From: an uncultured Clostridia bacterium
GTDB lineage: Bacteria > Bacillota > Clostridia > Oscillospirales > Ruminococcaceae
Direction of reading: 5' to 3'
NCBI GenBank assembly: GCA_937907305.1
Contig: CALERQ010000164.1
Span: 1-5,491 of the forward strand
DNA: 5,491 nucleotides
This document shows positions 1 to 4,833 of this stretch, piece by piece; the first letter of the stretch is position 1; each line of letters begins with the position of its first letter. Below the pieces are notes generated by a model, which was given only the letters and a program-made list of their open reading frames with translations, ran no database searches and was not told the DNA's origin. The translations under genes and the position numbers were made by a program.

Positions 1-1
1 C

Positions 2-469
2 CGGAAGGTATTCCATGTGCCGGATGGCGCGAGTCTGCTGGCGGCGATCATTGTGCTGGCCATTATGATCCTGCCGTCCATCATCAAGGTCTCCGTCACG
101 GCGCTGGAGGCAGTGCCCACGGAATATGAAGATGCTTCCCTGGCGCTGGGAGCGACACCCATAGAAACATATTTCCGGGTATCGGTACCGGCGGCCAAAA
201 GCGGCATAGCGGCCGCTGTGGTGCTGGGCGTGGGACGGGCCATTGGTGAAGCGATGGCGGTGATGATGGTTTCCGGCAACGCGACCAGCCGGATGCCGAG
301 TCTATTTGAGAGCGTACGGTTTTTGACCACGGCGGTGGCCAGCGAGATGTCCTATTCCTCCGGCTTGCAGCAGCAGGCGCTCTTTTCCATAGCGCTGGTA
401 CTGTTTTTGTTTATTATGCTTATCAATGCCGGGCTGAACCTGCTGCTGAAGCGGAACAAGGAGGGCTGA
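2..469 (+). CDS. pstC: Phosphate ABC transporter permease PstC, C-terminal part (5' end outside the window)
   Basis: PstC is one of the two membrane subunits of the PstSCAB high-affinity phosphate importer; it pairs with PstA to form the channel energised by PstB. About 155 codons are visible, open from the first bases of the window, so roughly the first half of the usual ~300-residue protein lies upstream. The GTG at 17 is an internal Val codon, not a start. The visible part opens in a membrane helix rich in Ile, Leu and Ala. The ABC-permease EAA loop follows at about bases 119-205 (YEDASLALGAT ... VPAAKSG), where PstB docks, and then the PstC/PstA-typical segment GVGRAIGEAMAVMMVSGN. A last hydrophobic helix ends in a basic tail (LLLKRNKEG). 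The stop is 4 nt before pstA, whose ribosome binding site lies inside the end of pstC, indicating one transcript and coupled translation. The identity is secure from both motif and operon order. Confidence 0.95.
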   Translation, partial: RKVFHVPDGASLLAAIIVLAIMILPSIIKVSVTALEAVPTEYEDASLALGATPIETYFRVSVPAAKSGIAAAVVLGVGRAIGEAMAVMMVSGNATSRMPSLFESVRFLTTAVASEMSYSSGLQQQALFSIALVLFLFIMLINAGLNLLLKRNKEG

Positions 470-473
470 CAGA

Positions 474-1337
474 ATGAAGCAACGACTAAGCGGCAAACGA
501 CGCGCCTATGCCACGACCATGAAGATCCTGATGGGGATAGCGGCAGGCATGACGGCAGCGCTGGTGCTATTTTTGATCGTTTATGTACTGAGTAAAGGCC
601 TGCCCAACTTGAGCTGGCAGCTGCTTTCCACCGCGCCCAGCTACCTGAGCGGTACCATCGGCATCTGGCCGGATATTCTGAATACCCTGTATATCGTGCT
701 GGCGACTATTGTAATAGTGGTGCCGCTGGGCGTTGGGGCGGCGATCTACCTGACCGAGTATGCCGCGGGGAGCCGCATAGTAGCGGTAATAGAATACGCG
801 GCCGAAACACTTTCCGGGATTCCTTCTATTATTTATGGCTTGGTAGGTATGCTGTTTTTCTGCGAATTCTTCGGGATGCAGACCTCCCTTATCGCGGGGG
901 CTTTGACCCTTGTTATTATGAACCTGCCCACCGTGATGCGCACCACGCAGGAGAGCCTGAAAACGGTGCCGCAGAGCTACCGGGAGGGCGCCTTCGGCCT
1001 GGGGGCAGGCAAGTGGCGGGTGATCCGCACCGTGGTACTGCCGGGCTGTGTGGATGGTGTTATCACCGGATGTATCCTTTCGGTCGGGCGTATTTTGGGA
1101 GAATCGGCGGCGCTGCTTTTCACGGCCGGGTTCGGTCATGTGCTGAATGACTTCTTTACCGCAATTACCAAGCCGGGCGCGACCCTGACCGTGGCGCTGT
1201 ACTTCTATGCCAAGGAGGACGGTGAATTTGGGGTGGCCTTTGCCATTGCCTCGATCCTGATGGCGATGACGCTGCTGCTGAATATCGCGGCCGGGCTGGT
1301 GACAAAGCACTTTGGAAGGGAGAAGAACAATGAGTGA
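474..1337 (+). CDS. pstA: Phosphate ABC transporter permease PstA
   Basis: PstA is the second membrane subunit of the phosphate importer and forms a heterodimer with PstC in the cytoplasmic membrane. The 287-residue length is normal for the family. Hydrophobic stretches at about residues 18-40, 71-93, 116-131, 136-154, 193-218 and 254-275 fit six membrane helices. The PstA-typical segment ETLSGIPSIIYGLVG is at 111-125. The EAA loop that contacts PstB is at about 169-191 (YREGAFGLGAGKWRVIRTVVLPG region), followed by SVGRILGESAALLFTAG. The ATG at 474 is chosen because AAGGAGGG (458-465) sits 8 nt upstream and the resulting N-terminus is basic, as expected for the cytoplasmic end. The gene begins 4 nt after pstC and overlaps pstB by 8 nt. 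No defect is seen. Confidence 0.97.
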   Translation: MKQRLSGKRRAYATTMKILMGIAAGMTAALVLFLIVYVLSKGLPNLSWQLLSTAPSYLSGTIGIWPDILNTLYIVLATIVIVVPLGVGAAIYLTEYAAGSRIVAVIEYAAETLSGIPSIIYGLVGMLFFCEFFGMQTSLIAGALTLVIMNLPTVMRTTQESLKTVPQSYREGAFGLGAGKWRVIRTVVLPGCVDGVITGCILSVGRILGESAALLFTAGFGHVLNDFFTAITKPGATLTVALYFYAKEDGEFGVAFAIASILMAMTLLLNIAAGLVTKHFGREKNNE

Positions 1338-2085
1338 CATCATAAGCGTGCAGGACCTGAACCTGTGGTATGGGAACCACCAGGCGCTGCACCATATCAA
1401 TATGGAGATACCGGAAAAGAGCATTACGGCCTTTATCGGGCCCTCCGGCTGTGGCAAATCCACCCTATTGAAAACGCTGAACCGGATGAATGACCTTGTA
1501 AAGGGCGTGCGCATTACAGGCAGCGTATGCTACCTGGGACAGGATATCTACGCGCCTGAGGTAGAGGTAAGCGAGCTGCGGCGGCAGATCGGCATGGTAT
1601 TCCAGAAGCCGAATCCTTTCCCCATGAGCATTTATGATAATGTGGCTTACGGTCCACGGACACATGGTATCCGCAAGAAAGCGGAGCTGGATGAGATCGT
1701 GGAGCGCTCCCTGCGGGATGCCGCTATATGGGACGAGGTGAAGGATCGCCTGCGGAAGAACGCTCTGGGGCTTTCCGGCGGGCAGCAGCAGCGGCTGTGC
1801 ATCGCGCGGGCGCTGGCGGTGGAACCGAATGTGCTGCTGATGGATGAGCCGACCAGTGCACTGGACCCTATTTCTACCTCCAAGATAGAGGAGCTGGCGA
1901 TGGAGCTGAAGGAGAAATATACCATTGTCATAGTGACCCATAACATGCAGCAGGCGGTCCGTATTTCGGATCAGACGGCTTTCTTCCTGCTGGGTGAGCT
2001 GATCGAATACGATAATACCGAGCAGTTGTTCTCTCAGCCCAAGGAGAAAAAGACCGAGGATTACATCACGGGGAGGTTCGGATAA
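1330..2085 (+). CDS. pstB: Phosphate ABC transporter ATP-binding protein PstB
   Basis: PstB is the cytoplasmic ATPase that powers phosphate import through PstCA (phosphate-importing ATPase). The 251-residue length is typical. All ABC motifs are intact: Walker A GPSGCGKST (37-45), Q-loop glutamine Q92 within MVFQKPNPFPMS, signature LSGGQQQR (148-155), Walker B LLMDEP (169-174), D-loop SALD (176-179) and switch histidine H204 (IVTHNM). The KPNPFPMSIYDNVAYGPR stretch and the LNRMNDLV segment are characteristic of PstB rather than of amino-acid or phosphonate ATPases. The ATG at 1330 gives the standard N-terminus MSDIISVQDLN and lies 7-8 nt after a GGAAGGGAG ribosome binding site. A start six codons earlier would use TTG and lack spacing to that site. 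The gene overlaps pstA by 8 nt and phoU by 1 nt (TAATG), so expression is probably translationally coupled. Confidence 0.98.
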   Translation: MSDIISVQDLNLWYGNHQALHHINMEIPEKSITAFIGPSGCGKSTLLKTLNRMNDLVKGVRITGSVCYLGQDIYAPEVEVSELRRQIGMVFQKPNPFPMSIYDNVAYGPRTHGIRKKAELDEIVERSLRDAAIWDEVKDRLRKNALGLSGGQQQRLCIARALAVEPNVLLMDEPTSALDPISTSKIEELAMELKEKYTIVIVTHNMQQAVRISDQTAFFLLGELIEYDNTEQLFSQPKEKKTEDYITGRFG

Positions 2086-2735
2086 TGAGAAGTCACTTTG
2101 ATGAACAGCTGGCCCAGCTGAGCCGGGAGCTGACCGAAATGGGTGCCCTGTGTGAGGAGGTCATTGCGCTTTCCGCCAAGGCCCTGACCGATGGCGACAA
2201 AGCACTGGCCGCGCGGGTGGCACCGCTGGATGCCGAGATCGACCAGAAGGAACGCGATATTGAGAGTTTATGTCTGAAACTGCTGCTCCAGCAGCAGCCG
2301 GTCGCGCGGGACCTGCGGCAGATCTCCGCCGCGCTGAAGATGATCACCGATATGGAACGCATTGGCGACCAGGCGGAGGATATTGCGGAGATCATTACCT
2401 ATATGGACTGTGAGTGCGCCAACAGCTCCCTGCTGCGGGAGATGGCCAAGGCCACCATTAAGATGGTGACCGAAAGCGTGGACGCCTATGTGCGGCGGGA
2501 TACCGAGCTGGCAAAGCTGGTCATTGCGGAGGATGATATAGTGGATGACTACTTTGCGAAGGTGAAGAAAGAGTTGATAACGCAGATAGCGGAAAACCCG
2601 GCCGGTGGGGAGCAGACCCTGGACTTTTTGATGATCGCCAAGTACTTTGAGCGGATTGGCGACCATGCGGTGAATATCGCGGAGTGGGTCATTTTCTCGG
2701 TGACGGGAGTTCATAAAAGCAGTGAGATGCCGTAA
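2085..2735 (+). CDS. phoU: Phosphate-specific transport system accessory protein PhoU
   Basis: PhoU is a cytoplasmic helical protein that, in studied bacteria, relays the state of the Pst transporter to the PhoR/PhoB-type sensor system and restrains phosphate uptake. The 216 residues match the family length and show its two-fold internal repeat. Each half carries the metal-cluster motif: E91-RIGDQAEDIAE-102 in the first half and E189-RIGDHAVNIAE-200 in the second. A conserved PVARDLRQISAALKMITDMER segment precedes the first motif. Start ATG 2085 overlaps the pstB stop as TAATG, with GGGAGG (2071-2076) 8 nt upstream. It is the last gene of the operon; an intrinsic terminator follows after 15 nt. 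No phoR or phoB-type gene follows, so the partner sensor must be encoded elsewhere. The response regulator downstream is VanR-like, not PhoB-like. Confidence 0.97.
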   Translation: MRSHFDEQLAQLSRELTEMGALCEEVIALSAKALTDGDKALAARVAPLDAEIDQKERDIESLCLKLLLQQQPVARDLRQISAALKMITDMERIGDQAEDIAEIITYMDCECANSSLLREMAKATIKMVTESVDAYVRRDTELAKLVIAEDDIVDDYFAKVKKELITQIAENPAGGEQTLDFLMIAKYFERIGDHAVNIAEWVIFSVTGVHKSSEMP

Positions 2736-2750
2736 AAGATATTATTATAG

Positions 2751-2789
2751 ACCGGCTGGTGCCCTGCAAAGGGGTGCCGGCTGGTTTTT
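2751..2789 (+). terminator. Intrinsic terminator of the pst-phoU operon
   Basis: An inverted repeat pairs 2751-2764 (ACCGGCTGGTGCCC) with 2772-2785 (GGGTGCCGGCTGGT). It makes a stem of about 14 pairs including four G-U wobbles, with a loop of roughly seven bases (TGCAAAG). The run TTTTT (2785-2789), continuing TCTATT, follows directly. Position 15 nt after the phoU stop and the stem-plus-U-tract form are classic for Rho-independent termination. It separates the phosphate operon from the van remnant downstream. Confidence 0.85.
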
Positions 2790-2828
2790 CTATTATGGAT
2801 GTTGGTGCTGGGGGAGCCGACTGTTTTA

Positions 2829-2856
2829 TTGCTTTTTTGCGCCCATATGTTACAAT
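2829..2856 (+). promoter_or_regulatory. Candidate promoter of the vanR-like remnant
   Basis: TTGCTT (2829-2834) and TACAAT (2851-2856) are separated by 16 nt and resemble -35 and -10 hexamers of the main vegetative sigma factor. They lie between the pst-phoU terminator and the response regulator start, 31 nt upstream of its ATG, which is where a promoter is needed. The -35 match is only moderate. Whether a VanR-type operator is present cannot be judged by eye. Confidence 0.45.
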
Positions 2857-2872
2857 GTACCTAAGCGCAGCG

Positions 2873-2880
2873 TGGAGGAG
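2873..2880 (+). promoter_or_regulatory. Ribosome binding site deciding the start of the vanR-like gene
   Basis: TGGAGGAG lies 7 nt before ATG 2888. It supports that start over the longer in-frame opening beginning near 2759, which would run back through the terminator of the upstream operon and gives a peptide unlike any receiver domain. Confidence 0.8.
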
Positions 2881-3293
2881 CAAGAAAATGAATGAGAAGA
2901 TACTGGTTGTTGATGATGAGAGGGAGCTGGCTGATCTGCTGGAGGTCTATCTGCAAAACGACGGCTATACTGTTTATAAATTCTATAATGGCCGGGACGC
3001 CCTAGAGGTGGTGGCGCGGGTGAAAACACAGCTGCGCCGCTGCCAGCGGTATAATCCGTCAGCAGGGCAGGCGGCGGAGAAAAATGAGTATGATATCCGC
3101 GGGCTGCTGTTCAATAAGGATAGCCATAAGTGCTTTTTGTTCGGAAAGGAGCTGGCGCTGACGCCGATCGAGTTTTCCATCCTGTGGTATCTGTGTGAGC
3201 AACAGGGCCGTGTGGTGACTTCTGAGGAGCTTTTTGAAGCGGTGTGGAAGGAGAAATACCTGAATAACAGCAATGAGGAACAGATAAATAGAA

Positions 3294-3344
3294 CTCCTGT
3301 TTTTGATACCATGAAGGTACGCAAAAGCAGGAGATTTTATTTTT
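3294..3344 (+). terminator. Terminator-like hairpin between the vanR and vanG remnants
   Basis: CTCCTGTTTTTG (3294-3305) pairs with CAAAAGCAGGAG (3322-3333), twelve pairs with one T-G wobble. After a small internal bulge, TACC (3307-3310) pairs with GGTA (3316-3319) around a five-base loop ATGAA. A T-rich tract ATTTTATTTTT (3334-3344) follows on the + strand, as in an intrinsic terminator. It ends 25 nt before the ligase start codon, so it may reduce read-through into the ligase remnant. It could instead be the end of a lost mobile element. The structure is visible; its role is inferred. Confidence 0.6.
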
Positions 3345-3356
3345 GCAGGCAGAAAA

Positions 3357-3364
3357 GTGAGGGA
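3357..3364 (+). promoter_or_regulatory. Ribosome binding site of the vanG-like remnant
   Basis: GTGAGGGA lies 4 nt before ATG 3369, with its GAGGG core 5 nt from the start. It favours this ATG over the in-frame GTG at 3357, which is itself part of the site. The resulting N-terminus (MERKRIVVLFG) fits the normal start of D-Ala ligases. Confidence 0.65.
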
Positions 3365-3368
3365 CAGT

Positions 3369-3734
3369 ATGGAACGGAAACGAATAGTAGTTCTCTTTGG
3401 CGAGTGTTCCACCGAATATGAGGTATCGCTGCAATCGGCAGCCGCGGTGCTGGAAAATATGAATGTCGAGCGTTATGAGGTGTTTTTGATAGGGATAACA
3501 AGAGGGGGCGACTGGTACCGCTATACCGGAGAGCGGGAAAAAATCGCGGACGGGACATGGTGCGAGGATGATGCCCATATGAACCGTGTGGTATTTTCGC
3601 AGGATCGTTCGCTTGGCGGTTTTTTGGAGCTGTATAACGGCCGGTATTTTGCCAGGGGGATCGATCTGGCTTTCCCGGTGCTGTATGGAAAAAACGGCGA
3701 GGACCGGCTGCTTTGGTTCAGTTTTGCTGCTTGA
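3369..3734 (+). pseudogene. vanG: Truncated VanG-like D-alanine-D-serine ligase, N-terminal third only
   Basis: Intact VanG ligases make D-Ala-D-Ser, which replaces D-Ala-D-Ala in peptidoglycan precursors and lowers vancomycin binding. They are ATP-grasp enzymes of about 350 residues. Here residues 1-112 match the N-terminal domain: RIVVLFGECSTEYEVSLQSA with the substrate-contacting Glu16, then FLIGITRGGDWYRYTGE, and the VanG-like block ending DLAFPVLYGKNGED. Similarity stops at D112 (base 3704). The next nine codons (RLLWFSFAA) come from non-homologous DNA and overlap the 3' end of the convergent bile salt hydrolase gene by 17 nt. The central ATP-grasp domain and the C-terminal catalytic domain are gone, so the product cannot be a ligase. 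E12 stands where the family usually has Gly (F-G-G-x-S), perhaps a decay mutation. VanG is preferred over a housekeeping Ddl because of the adjacent VanR-like remnant and the FPVL(H/Y)GKNGED form. Confidence 0.85.
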
Positions 3735-4689
3735 TCTCCAGTGGGAGCAGGGGATAGCGGCTGAGGGCGCTGCCCTGCAAATCGGTGCGGTGTATATCCA
3801 CGGCGGTAATTTGCGGGTTGCCATAGGTGGTGTAGTAGTAGATACCGCGGGTGGCATTGCAGCAGGAGGTATAAATGGTGATCTCATACTGGCCGGGGGC
3901 GACCTCGCAGCAGCCGCGGACCTGCTCCACGCTGCCAAGGATGTGGAAGAACTGACTGACGCTTTCTGCCTCATCCTCGCCGCTTACCGAGTTCATGCGG
4001 GTGAAAGCGGTCCGCACAAAGCGGGAATCAGAGGAAAGGTCCCCTGGCAGGCCCTTGGCGCCCATACCGCGGCTGTAGCAGGGCAGCTCCACCCCGGGGG
4101 CAAAGGTATTCTGTGGCTGGCGGGGAGAAAGACCCCGGTAGCGGTTCAGAATGGCCATCTGCTGCGGGAAAGGGGGATTATTGGTGAGAACGCCGACGGG
4201 GTTATCGTAAATGTGCAGCCCATCTGCCATGCTTTCCACGACAATGGCGCCGGAGGCATCGGCGATGAGCCAGTGTAGAGCAGCGGGCGGCAGAGTCTCA
4301 CTGAAAGGGGTGCCGGTCAGATTTATTCCGGCCAGGGCGGCGCGGGCTTCCCGCAGATTGGCGCAATGGGCTAATATCCAGGGGATGAATTCAAACTGGG
4401 CGATATTTTCCTTTCCCTCACACGGGGCGGCATAAGCGGCGTTGCCTACAAAATTGAGCCCAGCTATGCCCAGCCCTTTTTCATTGATGGCATCATAGTA
4501 GAGTGGGTAATCATTGGCCACATATGCCATGCCGATGATGGCATAGTGTTCGCTTATGCTATCGGTATGGCGGAAGGAAAGCGGAAAGCGGCGGGGCATG
4601 ACAGTTACCTCACTGGGGTAGGAAAATTCGTAATCCAAAGTACGGCCAAAATAGAAATCACGGGTTTGATAGGTGGCGGCGGTACACAT
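3718..4689 (-). CDS. bsh: Choloylglycine hydrolase family protein, probable bile salt hydrolase
   Basis: Bile salt hydrolases cleave the amide bond of glycine- or taurine-conjugated bile acids in the gut. They are cytoplasmic N-terminal-nucleophile enzymes whose Cys2 is exposed when the initiator Met is removed. The 323 residues are of normal length. The N-terminus MCTAATYQTRDFYFGRTLDYE provides Cys2, Arg16 and Asp19, matching Cys2/Arg18/Asp21 of characterised enzymes. Further family blocks are YYDAINEKGLGIAGLNF (64-80, Asn79), GVLTNNPPFPQQ (166-177, Asn170/171) and YSRGMGAKGLPGDLSSDSRFVR (205-226), which ends in the region of the conserved Arg. There is no signal peptide. Start ATG 4689 has AAAAGGAG 8 nt upstream. 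The SRG tripeptide at 206-208 lies in the loop associated with substrate choice and may hint at taurine-conjugate preference, which is inference. Penicillin V acylase is a related alternative. It converges on the vanG remnant and diverges from the thioesterase gene; no convincing terminator was found downstream. Confidence 0.9.
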   Translation of the reverse strand: MCTAATYQTRDFYFGRTLDYEFSYPSEVTVMPRRFPLSFRHTDSISEHYAIIGMAYVANDYPLYYDAINEKGLGIAGLNFVGNAAYAAPCEGKENIAQFEFIPWILAHCANLREARAALAGINLTGTPFSETLPPAALHWLIADASGAIVVESMADGLHIYDNPVGVLTNNPPFPQQMAILNRYRGLSPRQPQNTFAPGVELPCYSRGMGAKGLPGDLSSDSRFVRTAFTRMNSVSGEDEAESVSQFFHILGSVEQVRGCCEVAPGQYEITIYTSCCNATRGIYYYTTYGNPQITAVDIHRTDLQGSALSRYPLLPLEIKQQN

Positions 4690-4697
4690 TTTATCGG

Positions 4698-4705
4698 CTC
4701 CTTTT
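4698..4705 (-). promoter_or_regulatory. Ribosome binding site of the bile salt hydrolase gene
   Basis: On the - strand AAAAGGAG sits 8 nt before the ATG at 4689. This spacing fixes the start so that Cys follows Met directly, as the enzyme's mechanism requires. Confidence 0.8.
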
Positions 4706-4748
4706 GCGCAGAATGATGGATTTGACGGTAGGAAAAAAACACGGACTG

Positions 4749-4757
4749 TGGTACAAT
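4749..4757 (+). promoter_or_regulatory. Candidate extended -10 promoter for the thioesterase gene
   Basis: TGGTACAAT contains a TACAAT hexamer preceded by TGn, 76 nt upstream of the thioesterase start. No convincing -35 is correctly spaced: TTGACG at 4722-4727 is 24 nt away, which is too far. It lies only 3 nt from the opposite-strand TATAAT, so the two promoters would overlap. Confidence 0.4.
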
Positions 4758-4760
4758 ATC

Positions 4761-4769
4761 ATTATAACA
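4761..4769 (-). promoter_or_regulatory. Candidate extended -10 promoter for the bile salt hydrolase gene
   Basis: On the - strand the sequence TGTTATAAT is a perfect TATAAT hexamer with an upstream TGn element, typical of extended -10 promoters in Firmicutes. It lies about 72 nt upstream of the start codon. No good -35 hexamer is seen at 16-18 nt, which an extended -10 can tolerate. Confidence 0.5.
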
Positions 4770-4833
4770 CCAAACACACCTAATATAGCAGATTGCGGTG
4801 AACTTTACAAGGAACCCGGAAAGGATGACAGCG

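Larger units (their letters stand above)
2888..3421 (+). pseudogene. vanR: Defective VanR-type (VanG-cluster-like) response regulator with an internal receiver deletion
   Basis: VanR proteins are OmpR-family regulators that, when phosphorylated by VanS, switch on glycopeptide-resistance genes. Residues 1-39 match the start of a VanG-cluster VanR receiver: KILVVDDERELADLLEVYL with the acidic pair D9-D10, then the QNDGYTVYKFYNGRDAL stretch. At L39-E40 the sequence jumps in frame to VVARVKTQLRR, which normally follows the end of the receiver (F-x-PLE). About 65 residues are missing, including the phospho-acceptor Asp, the conserved Thr and the conserved Lys. The winged-helix part then runs well (SHKCFLFGKELALTPIEFSI, EELFEAVWKEKYL) to N129 (base 3274), just where the recognition helix should begin. 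The remaining 48 codons to the stop at 3421 show no family similarity and run through a hairpin and into the ligase remnant in another frame. The product should be neither phosphorylatable nor able to bind DNA normally. The family call is from memory of VanR sequences; PhoB is less likely. Confidence 0.85.

Noticed and set aside
567..1514. 315-residue open frame on the - strand across pstA and pstB
   Set aside because: It is antisense to two clear, motif-complete genes, has low-complexity composition, no family resemblance and no ribosome binding site.
2759..2887. 43-codon N-terminal extension of the regulator remnant
   Set aside because: It would start inside the pst-phoU terminator and cross the likely promoter. 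A strong ribosome binding site supports ATG 2888 instead.
2888..3274. Regulator as PhoB, partner of the phosphate operon
   Set aside because: Its location after phoU made PhoB plausible, but the QNDGYTVYKFYNG and TPIEFSILWYLCE stretches fit VanR of VanG clusters, and a ligase remnant follows. An intrinsic terminator also separates it from phoU.
3680..3717. Possible terminator for bsh on the - strand (CGG...CCG followed by TTTTTT)
   Set aside because: Only about three base pairs can form before the T run, too weak to call. The T run lies within conserved ligase coding sequence.
3111..3974. 287-residue open frame on the - strand spanning the van remnants and the end of bsh
   Set aside because: Antisense to recognisable VanR and VanG segments, with Ser/Pro/Ala-rich non-protein-like composition.
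3586..4278. 230-residue open frame on the + strand opposite the bile salt hydrolase
   Set aside because: Its Gly/Ala/Val-rich translation is the mirror of a GC-rich real gene. The - strand frame has the full catalytic set, so this is a shadow.
4722..4757. TTGACG as -35 with TACAAT as -10
   Set aside because: The 24-nt spacing is far from the 16-18 nt needed, so only the extended -10 is proposed.
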